From positions 2,108,001 through 2,172,000 of the forward strand of contig CAWBXO010000001.1 of assembly GCA_963792785.1 (NCBI GenBank): DNA of 64,000 nt, written 5' to 3'. The DNA comes from CAWIMX01 sp963792785. Its GTDB lineage: Bacteria > Acidobacteriota > Vicinamibacteria > Vicinamibacterales > CAVVIG01. The notes under the pieces were generated by a model. That model saw nothing but the letters and a program-made list of their open reading frames with translations, was not told the origin of the DNA and ran no database searches. The position numbers and the translations under genes are program-made. Position 1 is the stretch's first letter; every line of letters begins with the position of its first letter. Positions 7,862-16,782 of the stretch are shown here, piece after piece.

Positions 7862-9001
7862 ATGCGGCTGGCGATCGTCAACTACGACGGCGAGGACGCG
7901 GGATGGGGCGACGCGATGCGCGCGGCGGGGTGCGATCCCGTCGTCGTGTGCCAGCTCGCGAAGAAACCCGTTCGCGTGGGCTCCGGCGCCAGGCAACGCG
8001 TGGGCTCCGGCTTCAGCCGGAGCGCCATCATCCTCCGCCGCCGCCCCACCGTCGCGGCCGTGCACGGATCGGCCGCGGCCGCCCGTCCCGACGTCGTCCA
8101 CGTGAACGGACTGCGCCACCCGGCGCGGGTGCGCCAGCTTCGACGTCGGCTGCCCGCCCGCGCGGCGCTGGTGGTGCGGGACGAGGGCGTCGATCCCGCC
8201 GAGCGGCCGTCGTCGCATCATGCGGCCATCCGCCGGGTCCTGGCGGACGCGGATCTGCTGCTCGTGGACTCGCACGCGCGGAGCGTGGCCTGGCGCGCGT
8301 CCGGCCTCGCCCCGGACGCGCTCACGATCGGCGACGTGATGCCGTGGACGACGACCCTCGCGCCGCTGCCGCGCGACGAGGCGCGCCGGCGCAGCGGCCT
8401 CGACGGGTCGCCCGCGCTGCTCTGGATCGGTTCGCTGACGGCGGAGGACGATCCGCTCACCGTCGTGCGCGGTTTCGCGCTGGTGGCGGGGCGCTTCCCC
8501 ACGGCGCGGCTCACGATGCTCTGCGACAGCGGGGCGCTTCACGGGGAGGTCGAGCAGGAGATCGCGCGAGCGGCCGTGCTCGGCCCGCGCGTGCGGCTGC
8601 AGAGCGCGGCGTCACCAGGCGAGCTGGCGGCGTTCTACAGCGCCGCCGACTATTTCGTGCTGGGCAGCCGGCGGGCGGACGGCGATCGTCTGGTGCTCGA
8701 GGCGATGGCGTGCGGCGCCGTGCCGGTCGTCGCCGACGTGCCCGCGTTCCGCGGATTCAGCGGCAGCGAGCGCGTGGGCGCGCTGTGGAAGCCGGGACAG
8801 CCGCAGGCCTGCGCCGACGCGCTGACGCGCGCGATCGCCCGGCCGCTCGCCTCGGAGCGCGAGGCCGTGCGCGCGCGCTTCGACAAGCACTACAGCTGGC
8901 CGGCGATCGGCTGGCGGGCGCTCGATCTGTATCAGCAGGCGATGGCGCGGCGGCGTGAGGCGCTGGCCCTGCCGGCGCGCCCGAGGCGGCGGGCCCGTTA
9001 G
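7862..9001 (+). CDS. GT4-like glycosyltransferase
   Basis: A 379-residue protein with a GT-B fold. The N-terminal domain contains RPDVVHVNGLRHP. The C-terminal domain has LLWIGSLTAEDDPLTVVRGF and the nucleotide-sugar-binding EAMACGAVPVVADVPAFRGF. Acceptor and donor are unknown. An insertion-like basic/serine stretch near residues 36-57 (RVGSGARQRVGSGFSRS) is encoded by a palindromic repeat and looks foreign to the fold. The start is ATG 7862, sharing a short divergent promoter space with the amidase gene. Confidence 0.85.
   Translation: MRLAIVNYDGEDAGWGDAMRAAGCDPVVVCQLAKKPVRVGSGARQRVGSGFSRSAIILRRRPTVAAVHGSAAAARPDVVHVNGLRHPARVRQLRRRLPARAALVVRDEGVDPAERPSSHHAAIRRVLADADLLLVDSHARSVAWRASGLAPDALTIGDVMPWTTTLAPLPRDEARRRSGLDGSPALLWIGSLTAEDDPLTVVRGFALVAGRFPTARLTMLCDSGALHGEVEQEIARAAVLGPRVRLQSAASPGELAAFYSAADYFVLGSRRADGDRLVLEAMACGAVPVVADVPAFRGFSGSERVGALWKPGQPQACADALTRAIARPLASEREAVRARFDKHYSWPAIGWRALDLYQQAMARRREALALPARPRRRAR
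7974..8024 (+). repeat. REP-like palindromic element inside a coding region
   Basis: A near-duplicated GCGTGGGCTCCGGC (7,975 and 7,999) leads into a perfect hairpin, GCTCCGGCT-TC-AGCCGGAGC, at about 8,004-8,023. It is carried in frame within the glycosyltransferase gene. Confidence 0.7.
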
Positions 9002-9398
9002 TAGCGCTTTTCGATTCCGTGTCGCCGACAGTTCCTGGTGCTTGGTCCCTCGTGCCTGGAACGTGCCTTGGTCCCGAGTCCCTGGTGCGCCGTCATCGCG
9101 TGCCGCCATGCGGAGGGCCGCCCGCTGGCGCCGCGGGCCGTGAAGTCGCCCCGACGCGATGCACGAAAAACCGCGCGGAGTGAGTCCGTCGCGGCGGTCT
9201 GCCGGTATGCCAACCCCGGCCCCCGAAACACCCGGAACGGTACCAGTTGATCTGAGCGATGCCGCGAGCTTGCAGGACCGCCGCGCCGCGCCAGGGCACC
9301 GAACGGCGCGCGGTTTTTCCGGGGCGACGACCGACGGCCCGCGGCGACAGCGGGCGGCACTCCGCGTTCGCTCGTCATATTTCCGAAAGGCACTACCC
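9002..9398. other. 397-base intergenic gap between convergent genes
   Basis: No gene is visible. About 9,028-9,100 holds degenerate 7- to 8-base repeats of the CTTGGTCC/CCTGGTGC kind. Further on, AAAAACCGCGCG (about 9,167) and CGCGCGGTTTTT (about 9,307) form an inverted repeat about 130 bases apart, each flanked by GTCGCCCC or its complement. The arrangement resembles a paired terminator or a decayed repeat element. Confidence 0.55.
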
Positions 9399-10130
9399 CT
9401 AGACGTCCGCGAATTTGTAGCCGACGCCCCACACCGTGAGCAGGTAGCGCGGGTGGCCCAGCTCGGGCTCCACCCGCCGGCGCAGGCGCTTGACGAGCGT
9501 GTCGACGCTGCGAACGGTCACGAACGTGTCGCCGCGCCAGATCTTCGCCAGCAGCGCCTCGCGGCTGAACACGATGCCGGCGTGCGTGGCCAGCAGATGC
9601 AGCAGCCGGAACTCCTGATCCGTCAGCTCCACGTCGCGGCCCTCGATCCGCACGCGGCGGCGCGCGGGATCGATCTCGAACCCGTGCACGGTGACGATCG
9701 TCTGGCCGCCGTTGCCGGCGGGCTCCGGCGCCTTCGCCTCGGGCGCGCGGCGCGGCCGCCGCAGCAGCGCGCGCGTCCGCGCGACGAGCTCGCGCACCCC
9801 GAACGGCTTGGTGAGGTAATCGTCGGCGCCGCTCTCGAGGCCCACGACCTTGTCTGACTCTTCGCGGCGCGCGGTGAGCATCAGGATCGGCACGTCCTGG
9901 TTGATCTTGCCGTTGCGCACGGCGCGGCACACCGACAGCCCGTCGATGCCGGGAATCATCACGTCGAGCACGAGCAGATCGAACGGCTCGGCCTCGGCGC
10001 GGCGCACCGCCTCCGTGCCGTCGGCCACGCCCTCGCAGGCATAGCCCTCCAGGCCCAGGTGCAGGCACACCAGCTCGCGGATGTGCGGCTCGTCCTCGAC
10101 GACGAGCACGTGCGGCGCCTCCGCGTTCAC
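9399..10130 (-). CDS. OmpR/PhoB-type response regulator
   Basis: A receiver domain (residues about 6-120) has the acidic pocket in VVEDEP, the phospho-acceptor aspartate in LLVLDVMIPGIDG and the conserved lysine in LTKPFGVREL. It is followed by a winged-helix DNA-binding domain (about 140-240) ending in VWGVGYKF. The start is taken at GTG 10130, matching family length (243 residues). An in-frame ATG at 10178 would add 16 unconserved residues. No histidine kinase is adjacent, so it is an orphan here. It diverges from a Spy-like gene that it may control. Confidence 0.93.
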   Translation of the reverse strand: MNAEAPHVLVVEDEPHIRELVCLHLGLEGYACEGVADGTEAVRRAEAEPFDLLVLDVMIPGIDGLSVCRAVRNGKINQDVPILMLTARREESDKVVGLESGADDYLTKPFGVRELVARTRALLRRPRRAPEAKAPEPAGNGGQTIVTVHGFEIDPARRRVRIEGRDVELTDQEFRLLHLLATHAGIVFSREALLAKIWRGDTFVTVRSVDTLVKRLRRRVEPELGHPRYLLTVWGVGYKFADV

Positions 10131-10232
10131 GCTTTTGTCACCGTTTGTCCATGACGAATCCACGGCCACCCTGTCCAATCACTACGAAGACGAGGCCGCC
10201 AGGTTTCGCGGCCGCGCAAAGGAGAACCGACG

Positions 10233-10781
10233 ATGCGAGACAAACTGAGACAAATCGGCGTCGCCGCAGGCCTCGCCCTGCTGATCGGCGCCACGGCCAC
10301 ACCAATGGCCTCTGCTCAAAATACGAACGGAACGCCGCCTCCGTTTAGGGGTCGGGGCATGCAGGGCGGCCCGCCGCCTGGAGGCCCCGGGCCGGCCGGT
10401 ATTCCGCTCAACCGCCTGGGCCTGAGCGATGCCCAGCGGGATCAGGTGCGGTCGATCATGGACGGCCACCGCACGGATCAGCAGTCGCTGGGCACGCGCC
10501 TGCGGCAGGCGCGCGAGGCGCTGCAGAAGGCCGTGGAAGCGGGGACGTTCGACGAGGGCGCCGTGCGCCAGCAGTCGATGGCGCTCGGCGAGATCGAGAC
10601 GGATCTGGCGGTCCAGCGCGCGCGGGTCTTCTCGGAAATCTACCAGGTCCTCACGCCCGACCAGCAGTCGGTGCTGAAGGAACAGGAGGCGCGGCGTGCC
10701 GACCGATCAGGACGTTCAGGACCGGGCGGCCGCGGGCCGCGCGGCCAGCGCCCGAACGGCCGCGGCAACGTGGGACGCTGA
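10233..10781 (+). CDS. Spy/CpxP-like periplasmic protein
   Basis: A 182-residue protein with an AAAGGAGA ribosome-binding site and a signal peptide (about 1-28, ending in PMASAQ). A glycine/proline-rich linker precedes a helical LTxxQ-type domain: LGLSDAQRDQVRSIMDGHR near 66 and YQVLTPDQQSVLKEQEARR near 140. Family members are envelope-stress chaperones or metal-resistance proteins. The tail is basic and glycine-rich. The last 66 bases overlap the convergent transketolase gene. Confidence 0.8.
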   Translation: MRDKLRQIGVAAGLALLIGATATPMASAQNTNGTPPPFRGRGMQGGPPPGGPGPAGIPLNRLGLSDAQRDQVRSIMDGHRTDQQSLGTRLRQAREALQKAVEAGTFDEGAVRQQSMALGEIETDLAVQRARVFSEIYQVLTPDQQSVLKEQEARRADRSGRSGPGGRGPRGQRPNGRGNVGR

Positions 10782-12602
10782 GATCCCGTAGCGCTCGAGC
10801 AGTTCGTCCGGCTTGCCGCTCCGCGGAATCTCGCGGACGGCAAGCCGGTGCACGGTGAAGCCCCCGTCCGCCACCGCTTCCGCCACCGCGTCGCCGATCC
10901 CGCCCGCCGCGTAGTGATCCTCGACCGTGATCAGGTGCCCGCCGGTGGCGCGCGCCGCCGCCAGCAGCCCCTCGCGATCGATCGGCGCGAGCGAGTAGAG
11001 ATCGATCACGCGGATCGCGATGCCCTCGGCCTTCAGCGCGTCGGCGGCCTTGAGCGCCTCGAACAGCGTCACGCCGGCCCCGACGACGGTCGCCACGTCG
11101 GCCGCGCTCTGGCGCACCACCTTCAGGCCCCCGATCGGAAACGTCTCGTCCGGCCCGTAGATGACCGGCGTCTTCGGCCGGCTCGTGCGCATGTACGCGG
11201 GGCCCGGGTGATACGCCATCGCCTCGACGAGGCGCTCGGTGCTCACCGCGTCGCAGGGATAGAGCACGGTGAAGTTCGGCTGCGCGCGGAACATGGCGAG
11301 ATCCTCGAGCGCCATCTGCGACGGCCCGTCCTCGCCGATCGACACGCCGGCGTGGGAGCCGGCGACCTTGATCGCCACGTTGCTGATCGCCGCCATGCGG
11401 ACGAAGTCCGCCGCGCGCGTGAGGAAGCAGGCGAACGTCGACGGGAACGGAATCGCGCCGCGCGCGGCCAGGCCCATCGCCGAGCCAATCATGACTTGCT
11501 CGGCGATGAAGTTCTGGTAGAACCGGTCCGGCACCGCCTTCTCGAACTTGTCGCTGAACGTGGAGTTCTTCACGTCGGCGTCGAGCACGACCACGCGCGC
11601 GTCGGCCACGCCGAGCTTGGCCAGCGCGTCGCCGTACGCCTCGCGCGTCGCGATCTCCGCGCCGAGCGCGTGCACCGGCGGGGCGAAAGCCTTCCGGGCG
11701 CCCGCGGCGGGCGCCGGCGCGGCCGGCGGCTTCGGAATCCCGGCGATGAGGTTCACCGGCTCGGGCTCCTTCACGAAGAGCTGCTGGAGATCTCCGAGCG
11801 CCTGATCGAGCTCCGGCCCCTTTTTGAACGGCTTGCCGTGCCAGCCGTTCCGGCCTTCCGTGAACAACACGCCCTTGCCCTTGACCGTGCGCGCCAGGAT
11901 CATCGTCGGCCGGCCCTTGGTGGCGCGCGCCTCGGCGTAGGCGTCGAGGATCGCGCTCATGTCGTGGCCGTCAATCACGATCGCGTGCCAGCCGAACGCG
12001 GTCCACCGGCGGGAGAACTCGTCCATGTGGTGCTCCCACATGGTCGGGCTGCTCTGGCCGAGCGCGTTCACGTCGGTGATGCCGCACAGGTTGTCGAGGC
12101 CGTCGCGCGCCGCCACGTCGGCGGCTTCCCAGACCGACCCCTCGGCCGACTCGCCGTCGCCGAGCAGGACGTACGTCCGGTAGTCGGCGCCGATGCGGCG
12201 GGCGTTCAGCGCGGTGCCGATGGCCGCGCACAGGCCCTGGCCGAGCGAACCGGTCGCGACGTCGACGAAATCGAGGCGCGGCGTCGGGTGGCCTTCGAGA
12301 TCCGAGCCGATCTCGCGCAGCTTCAGCAGCTCCGCCCGGTCGATGTGTCCGGCTTCCGCCCACGCGGCGTACAAGAGCGGCGCCGCGTGTCCCTTCGACA
12401 GCACGAAGCGATCGCTCAACGGGTTGCGCGGCGCGTTGGGATCGAACCGCATCTCGGCGAAGAAGAGCGCGGACACCAAATCCGCCGCCGAGCAGCACGT
12501 CGTCGGATGGCCGCTGCCGGCCGCCGACGTCGCGTTCACGGAATCGATACGGAGGCGCGTGGCGGCGTTGATGAGAGCGGGAATCAGTCGGGCGCGATCC
12601 AA
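10716..12602 (-). CDS. tkt: transketolase
   Basis: A 628-residue enzyme. The N-terminal thiamine-diphosphate domain has GSGHPTTCCSAADLV near residue 29, the GDG...N motif (LGDGESAEGSVWEA with CGITDVNALGQ) and a catalytic-loop histidine (KGHAAPLLYAAW). A proline/alanine linker near 295-310 joins the pyrimidine-binding domain (NFIAEQVMIGSAMGLAARG) and the C-terminal domain. It interconverts pentose-phosphate sugars. The C-terminus runs into the end of the Spy-like gene on the other strand. Confidence 0.95.
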   Translation of the reverse strand: MDRARLIPALINAATRLRIDSVNATSAAGSGHPTTCCSAADLVSALFFAEMRFDPNAPRNPLSDRFVLSKGHAAPLLYAAWAEAGHIDRAELLKLREIGSDLEGHPTPRLDFVDVATGSLGQGLCAAIGTALNARRIGADYRTYVLLGDGESAEGSVWEAADVAARDGLDNLCGITDVNALGQSSPTMWEHHMDEFSRRWTAFGWHAIVIDGHDMSAILDAYAEARATKGRPTMILARTVKGKGVLFTEGRNGWHGKPFKKGPELDQALGDLQQLFVKEPEPVNLIAGIPKPPAAPAPAAGARKAFAPPVHALGAEIATREAYGDALAKLGVADARVVVLDADVKNSTFSDKFEKAVPDRFYQNFIAEQVMIGSAMGLAARGAIPFPSTFACFLTRAADFVRMAAISNVAIKVAGSHAGVSIGEDGPSQMALEDLAMFRAQPNFTVLYPCDAVSTERLVEAMAYHPGPAYMRTSRPKTPVIYGPDETFPIGGLKVVRQSAADVATVVGAGVTLFEALKAADALKAEGIAIRVIDLYSLAPIDREGLLAAARATGGHLITVEDHYAAGGIGDAVAEAVADGGFTVHRLAVREIPRSGKPDELLERYGISASHVAAAVRALAARPAAARS

Positions 12603-12647
12603 AGGTCCTCCGCGAGCGGTTGAGGTGGCGGGAGCAACGAGCAGATT

Positions 12648-13445
12648 CTAGTGCAGTTCACGCTGGAGCGCGAGCCATTCGCCGAGCGCGATCGCGTACA
12701 CGGCCGCGCCCGCGCCGCGGGCGCGCGCGGCCTCGAGCTGCGCCGCGAGCACGGCGCGGGCGTCGGCCGCGTAATCGGCGTCGGGCGCCACGACGGCGGC
12801 CTCGCGATAGTCGGCGTCGGCGTGCAGCGCGGCCAGGCGGCAGCAGACGCGCGCGGCCGCGCAGCGTCCATCGAAGGAGTCGGGCCAGGCGCGCCGCGCG
12901 AGCTGCAGCAGCTCGTCGGCGAGCATCGCGTAGGGCAGACGCCCGGTCACGTCGTAGGCCGTCAGCAGCGCGGCCGCGGCGTCCAGGTCGAGGTCCGCGC
13001 CGGCGCCAAGGCCCTCACCCGGTTCGTAATCGCGCGCGACCAGGCGCTCGAGTTCGTCGATGCTCGCGGGGACGACGGCCGGGTCCGCGGCGAGATCGGC
13101 CGCCTGGAGGCAGGCGTCGAGGCCGCGCCACGCCTCTCCCGCGCGCGCCGACGGCCACGCGCCACGGATCGCGGCCACGAGATCGACCGCGGCGGCGGCG
13201 AGCCTGGGATCGTCGGAGACGCGCGACGCGTCGGCGCACAGCAGCAGCGCCGCCGCCGGATCGCCTGCCGGCGCGGCGTCCAGCGTCGCCGCCAGGCCCG
13301 CGGCAATCGGCGCGCCGAGATCCTCGCGCGCCGTCTCGGCGTACCGGCGCACGAGCAGCCGCCACCCCGCCGGATCGAGCGCCGCGCCCGCCTCGACCGC
13401 CTCCAGCACGCGCGCGACGATCTCGTCGACGAAGCCCGCGTCCAC
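12648..13445 (-). CDS. alpha-helical hypothetical protein upstream of transketolase
   Basis: A 265-residue alanine- and leucine-rich protein with no signal peptide or membrane segment. It has many short amphipathic helices (for example VDLVAAIRGAWPSARAGEAW and YAMLADELLQLARRAWP) of the TPR-like or alpha/alpha-toroid kind. I do not recognise the family. The spacing of 45 bases to transketolase on the same strand suggests co-transcription. The start ATG at 13445 lies close to a heptamer array. Confidence 0.6.
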   Translation of the reverse strand: MDAGFVDEIVARVLEAVEAGAALDPAGWRLLVRRYAETAREDLGAPIAAGLAATLDAAPAGDPAAALLLCADASRVSDDPRLAAAAVDLVAAIRGAWPSARAGEAWRGLDACLQAADLAADPAVVPASIDELERLVARDYEPGEGLGAGADLDLDAAAALLTAYDVTGRLPYAMLADELLQLARRAWPDSFDGRCAAARVCCRLAALHADADYREAAVVAPDADYAADARAVLAAQLEAARARGAGAAVYAIALGEWLALQRELH

Positions 13446-13461
13446 GCGGCGATTATAATGA

Positions 13462-13506
13462 CTGACGACTAGCGACTAACGACTAGCGACTAGCGACTAG
13501 CGACTT
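13462..13506 (+). repeat. heptamer array, unit GACTARC
   Basis: About six copies of GACTAGC/GACTAAC run directly into the GTG start of the isocitrate dehydrogenase gene at 13507, leaving no Shine-Dalgarno sequence. Confidence 0.88.
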
Positions 13507-14511
13507 GTGACTACAACAATCACCCTGATTCCTGGCGACGGCATCGGCCCCGAAGTCACCGACGCGGTCCTCCGCATCATCGACGCGGCGGGCGTCCGCA
13601 TCGAGTGGGATCGTCACGACGCCGGCGTCGTCGCGATGCAGCAGGGCGGGACGCCGCTTCCGGCCACGCTCCTCGAGTCGGTCCGGCGGAACAAGGTCGC
13701 GCTGAAGGGCCCCGTCACGACGCCGGTGGGCGAGGGCTTCACGAGCGTGAACGTCGGCCTGCGGAAGGCCCTCGACCTCTACGCCAACCTCCGGCCCGTG
13801 GCGAACCTGCCCGGCGTGGCCGCGCGCTTCGACCACGTGGACCTGGTGATCGTGCGCGAGAACACGGAGGACCTGTACGCCGGCCTCGAGCACGAGGTCG
13901 TGCCCGGCGTCGTCGAGAGCCTGAAGATCATCACGGAGCGCGCGTCCACGCGCATCGCGCGGTTCGCGTTCGAGCACGCGCGGCGCTTCGGGCGCCGCAA
14001 GGTCACGGCCATCCACAAGGCCAACATCATGAAGCTCAGCGACGGGCTGTTCCTGTCGAGCGCGCGGGCGGTCGCCAGGGAGTATGCGGACATCACGTAC
14101 GACGAGCGGATCGTGGACGCGACGTGCATGCACCTCGTGATCGATCCGGGCCGGTTCGACGTCCTGCTGCTGCCGAACCTGTACGGCGACATCGTGTCGG
14201 ATCTCTGCGCGGGCCTGGTCGGCGGCCTGGGCGTGGTCGGCGCGGCCAACCTCGGGACGGACGTGGCCGTCTTCGAGGCCGTGCACGGGAGCGCGCCCGA
14301 CATCGCGGGGCAGAACGCGGCGAACCCGACGGCGCTGCTGCTGTCGGCGCTCCTGATGCTCCGTCACATCGGCGAGCGCGACGCCGCCGAGCGCATCGTC
14401 CGCGCGCTGCACGCGGCGCTGGCCGGATCCGTGCGGACGCGCGACCTCGGCGGGACCGCATCGACCACGGCGTTCACCGACGTCGTCTGCCGCCATCTCG
14501 CCGACGGCTAA
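13507..14511 (+). CDS. NAD-type isocitrate/isopropylmalate dehydrogenase family enzyme
   Basis: A 334-residue beta-decarboxylating dehydrogenase. The N-terminus ITLIPGDGIGPEV, the substrate-loop KGPVTTPVGEGFTSVNVGLR, VIVRENTEDLYAGLEH, and the metal-binding LPNLYGDIVSDLCAGLVGG with HGSAPDIAGQNAANPTA are all present. The S-x-NVxLRK pattern in the substrate loop resembles isocitrate rather than isopropylmalate enzymes. It would therefore feed the TCA cycle by making 2-oxoglutarate with NAD. Homoisocitrate dehydrogenase is an alternative. The GTG start abuts a repeat array. Confidence 0.88.
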   Translation: MTTTITLIPGDGIGPEVTDAVLRIIDAAGVRIEWDRHDAGVVAMQQGGTPLPATLLESVRRNKVALKGPVTTPVGEGFTSVNVGLRKALDLYANLRPVANLPGVAARFDHVDLVIVRENTEDLYAGLEHEVVPGVVESLKIITERASTRIARFAFEHARRFGRRKVTAIHKANIMKLSDGLFLSSARAVAREYADITYDERIVDATCMHLVIDPGRFDVLLLPNLYGDIVSDLCAGLVGGLGVVGAANLGTDVAVFEAVHGSAPDIAGQNAANPTALLLSALLMLRHIGERDAAERIVRALHAALAGSVRTRDLGGTASTTAFTDVVCRHLADG

Positions 14512-14579
14512 CGCCTAACGGCTAACGCCTAACAGCTAACGGCTAACGCCTAACGGCTAACAGCTAACGGCTAACAGCT
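14507..14579 (+). repeat. heptamer array, unit GGCTAAC
   Basis: About ten tandem copies (GCCTAAC, GGCTAAC, AGCTAAC) begin at the stop codon of the dehydrogenase gene and end about 35 bases before the acyltransferase start. It is the same unit family as at 3,050-3,133. Confidence 0.9.
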
Positions 14580-14613
14580 CGCTCCGAAGTGCTATAGTTC
14601 CCGCTCACATTCC

Positions 14614-15729
14614 ATGTTCGATGAGATCACCGACGCGGTGCTCGCCCGCGAGGAGGTCGTGCGGTACCTGCGAGGCGGCCCGCGCGAGTCGAGCGCCCAG
14701 GCCCGCGAGCGGGTGCATGCGTATCTCGACGAACTCCGCACGACGCAGCGATACGGCTTCTACCGCGCCCTGAAGCATCCCCTCTACCCCATCCTGCGCA
14801 AGATCGAGCGGATGCCGGAAAACCTGTACCACGTGACGTCGGCGGCGGCGCACCACCGCATCGTGTACGCCTCGAATCACAAGAGCCACACCGACTACCT
14901 CGTCGAGCCGCTGGTGCTCGACGACCACGGCGTGCGCCCGCCGGTGATCGCGGCCGGCATCAATCTCTTCGGCGGCGCGCTCGGGCTCATCCACCGCCAC
15001 GTCACGGGCGCCATTCCGATTCGCCGCAACACCAAGGACCCGGCCTACCTCGTCACGCTCAAGGCCTACGTGGCCGAGATCCTGAAGCGGCACGACCTCT
15101 TCTTCTATCCCGAGGGCGGCCGGAGCTACAGCGGCGAGCTGAAGGCGACGAAAACCGGGCTGATGCATGCCGCGCTCACGTCCGGGCGGGCGGACCTGGT
15201 GATCATCCCGACGGCGGTGTCCTACGATCTCGTGCTCGAGGATCACGTGCTGTCGAAGCAGCGCGTGAAGAAGCGGCAGCGGCCCTTCGCGCGCGAATTC
15301 GCGGAGCTGGTCCGCTACGCGGTCGGGTACCGTTCGCGGGCGTTCGTGACCTTCGGGGCCCCGATTCCGACCGGCGACCGGGATCCCCACTCGCGCCGCG
15401 ACCTCATCGAGCTGAGCCGCCTGATTCGCTCGTGCATCGGCCGGCAATACAAGGTGCTGCCGACCGCCGTGTTCGCGTCGGCCATGCGGCCGTCGATCGG
15501 CCGCCGCGATCTCGAGGCCCGGATCGAGCGCCTGCTGGACGAGCTGCGCGCCGCCGGCGCGAACCTCGGCGTGTCCAGCGGCCGCCAGGCCGTGGACGAA
15601 GCCGCCGAGCTGCTCGAGCTGCGCGGCGTCGTGGTCTTCGAGAAGTCGCGGTTCCGCGTGCGCGAGCGCAACGTGCTGCGCTACTACGCCCGCACGATCG
15701 AGCACCTGCTCCAGAGCAAGGTCCACTGA
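14614..15729 (+). CDS. PlsB/LPLAT-type glycerolipid acyltransferase
   Basis: A 371-residue protein with acyltransferase block I (NHKSHTDYL, the HX4D motif) near residue 88. Block II-like IPIRRN and block III FYPEGGRSYSGELKATKTG are near 140-190. The spacing and the GGRSYSGE variant resemble glycerol-3-phosphate acyltransferase PlsB more than short PlsC. It would transfer an acyl chain to a glycerophosphate acceptor at the membrane. The stop overlaps the proline dehydrogenase start (TGATG). Confidence 0.85.
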   Translation: MFDEITDAVLAREEVVRYLRGGPRESSAQARERVHAYLDELRTTQRYGFYRALKHPLYPILRKIERMPENLYHVTSAAAHHRIVYASNHKSHTDYLVEPLVLDDHGVRPPVIAAGINLFGGALGLIHRHVTGAIPIRRNTKDPAYLVTLKAYVAEILKRHDLFFYPEGGRSYSGELKATKTGLMHAALTSGRADLVIIPTAVSYDLVLEDHVLSKQRVKKRQRPFAREFAELVRYAVGYRSRAFVTFGAPIPTGDRDPHSRRDLIELSRLIRSCIGRQYKVLPTAVFASAMRPSIGRRDLEARIERLLDELRAAGANLGVSSGRQAVDEAAELLELRGVVVFEKSRFRVRERNVLRYYARTIEHLLQSKVH

Positions 15730-16664
15730 TGCTCGAGCGCGCGTCGAAGACGTTCTTCCATCTGATCGCGCAGAGCCACGTGCTCAAGGTGCTCTCGTCG
15801 CGCTACGGCATGCGCTCGGACGGCAGCTTCGCCCGCCGCTTCATCGCCGGCGAAACGGCCGAGGAGGCGATTGCCGCGTCGCGCCGCGTGGAGGCCGGCG
15901 GCCTGCGCCTCACGCTCGACTACCTCGGCGAGAGCGTCGGCTCCCTGGCCGAGGCCGAGACGGCCACGCGCGCCTACCTCGACGTCGTGAGCGCGGTGGT
16001 CGCGTCGGGCATCGAGCGCAACCTGTCGCTCAAGCTGACGCAGCTCGGCCTCGACGTGGACGAGGCGATCGCCGTCGACAACCTGCGCAAGATCCTGGCG
16101 CGCGCCGAGCCGGAAGGCTTCTTCATCCGGATCGACATGGAGAGCTCGGCCTACACCGACGTCACGCTGCGGATCTTCGAGACGATGTGGCAGCAGGGGC
16201 ACCGCTGCATCGGCGTCGTGCTCCAGGCCGACCTGCGGCGCACCGACGCGGACATCGAGCGCATGAACACCCTCGGCGCGCGCATCCGCCTCGTCAAGGG
16301 CGCGTACCGCGAGCCGAAGGACGTGGCCTACGCGCGCAAGGAGGAAGTGGACGAGGCGTACGGCCGGCAGATCCGCACGCTCCTCGCGCGCGGCACGGAT
16401 CCGGCGATCGCGACGCACGACCCGGCCATGATCGCCCTCACCCGCCAGTGGGCCACTGAGCACCAGGTGGCGCCCGATCGCTTCGAGTTCCAGATGCTCT
16501 ACGGAATCCGGCGCGACCTGCAGGCGTCGCTCGTGAAGGACGGCTACCGCGTGCGCGTCTACATCCCCTTCGGCCGCGAGTGGTTTCCCTACTTCATGCG
16601 GCGCCTCGGCGAGCATCCCGCCAACGTGGCCTTCGTCCTCAAGGCCCTGTTCCGGGAGCACTGA
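15729..16664 (+). CDS. proline dehydrogenase
   Basis: A 311-residue monofunctional PRODH, an FAD-bound TIM barrel. It shows GLRLTLDYLGESV near 58, SLKLTQLGLDVD near 97, RIDMESSAYTD near 133, RLVKGAYREPKD near 190, EFQMLYGIRRDL near 255 and VRVYIPFGREWFPYFMRRL near 277. It oxidises proline to pyrroline-5-carboxylate. The ATG at 15729 overlaps the upstream acyltransferase stop. No P5C dehydrogenase is in the window. Confidence 0.94.
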   Translation: MLERASKTFFHLIAQSHVLKVLSSRYGMRSDGSFARRFIAGETAEEAIAASRRVEAGGLRLTLDYLGESVGSLAEAETATRAYLDVVSAVVASGIERNLSLKLTQLGLDVDEAIAVDNLRKILARAEPEGFFIRIDMESSAYTDVTLRIFETMWQQGHRCIGVVLQADLRRTDADIERMNTLGARIRLVKGAYREPKDVAYARKEEVDEAYGRQIRTLLARGTDPAIATHDPAMIALTRQWATEHQVAPDRFEFQMLYGIRRDLQASLVKDGYRVRVYIPFGREWFPYFMRRLGEHPANVAFVLKALFREH

Positions 16665-16674
16665 TCCGAAATGC

Positions 16675-16775
16675 GCCACGAAGGCACGAAGGCGCGAAGA
16701 GGACCCTGCCTTTCAGCGTGTCACGCTTCGGAGAATTCGCCTTCGCGCCTTCGTGCCTTCGTGGTTGCATTTAGA
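16675..16775 (+). repeat. inverted octamer repeats CGAAGGCA / TGCCTTCG
   Basis: CACGAAGGCACGAAGGCGCG at about 16,678 is mirrored by CGCCTTCGTGCCTTCGTGG near 16,747-16,766. The two could form a stem around an internal segment of about 50 bases between two plus-strand genes. Confidence 0.8.
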
Positions 16776-16782
16776 AACAACG

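Noticed and set aside
10848..12623. 591-codon plus-strand frame opposite transketolase
   Set aside because: High-GC antisense shadow. The minus strand carries every transketolase motif.
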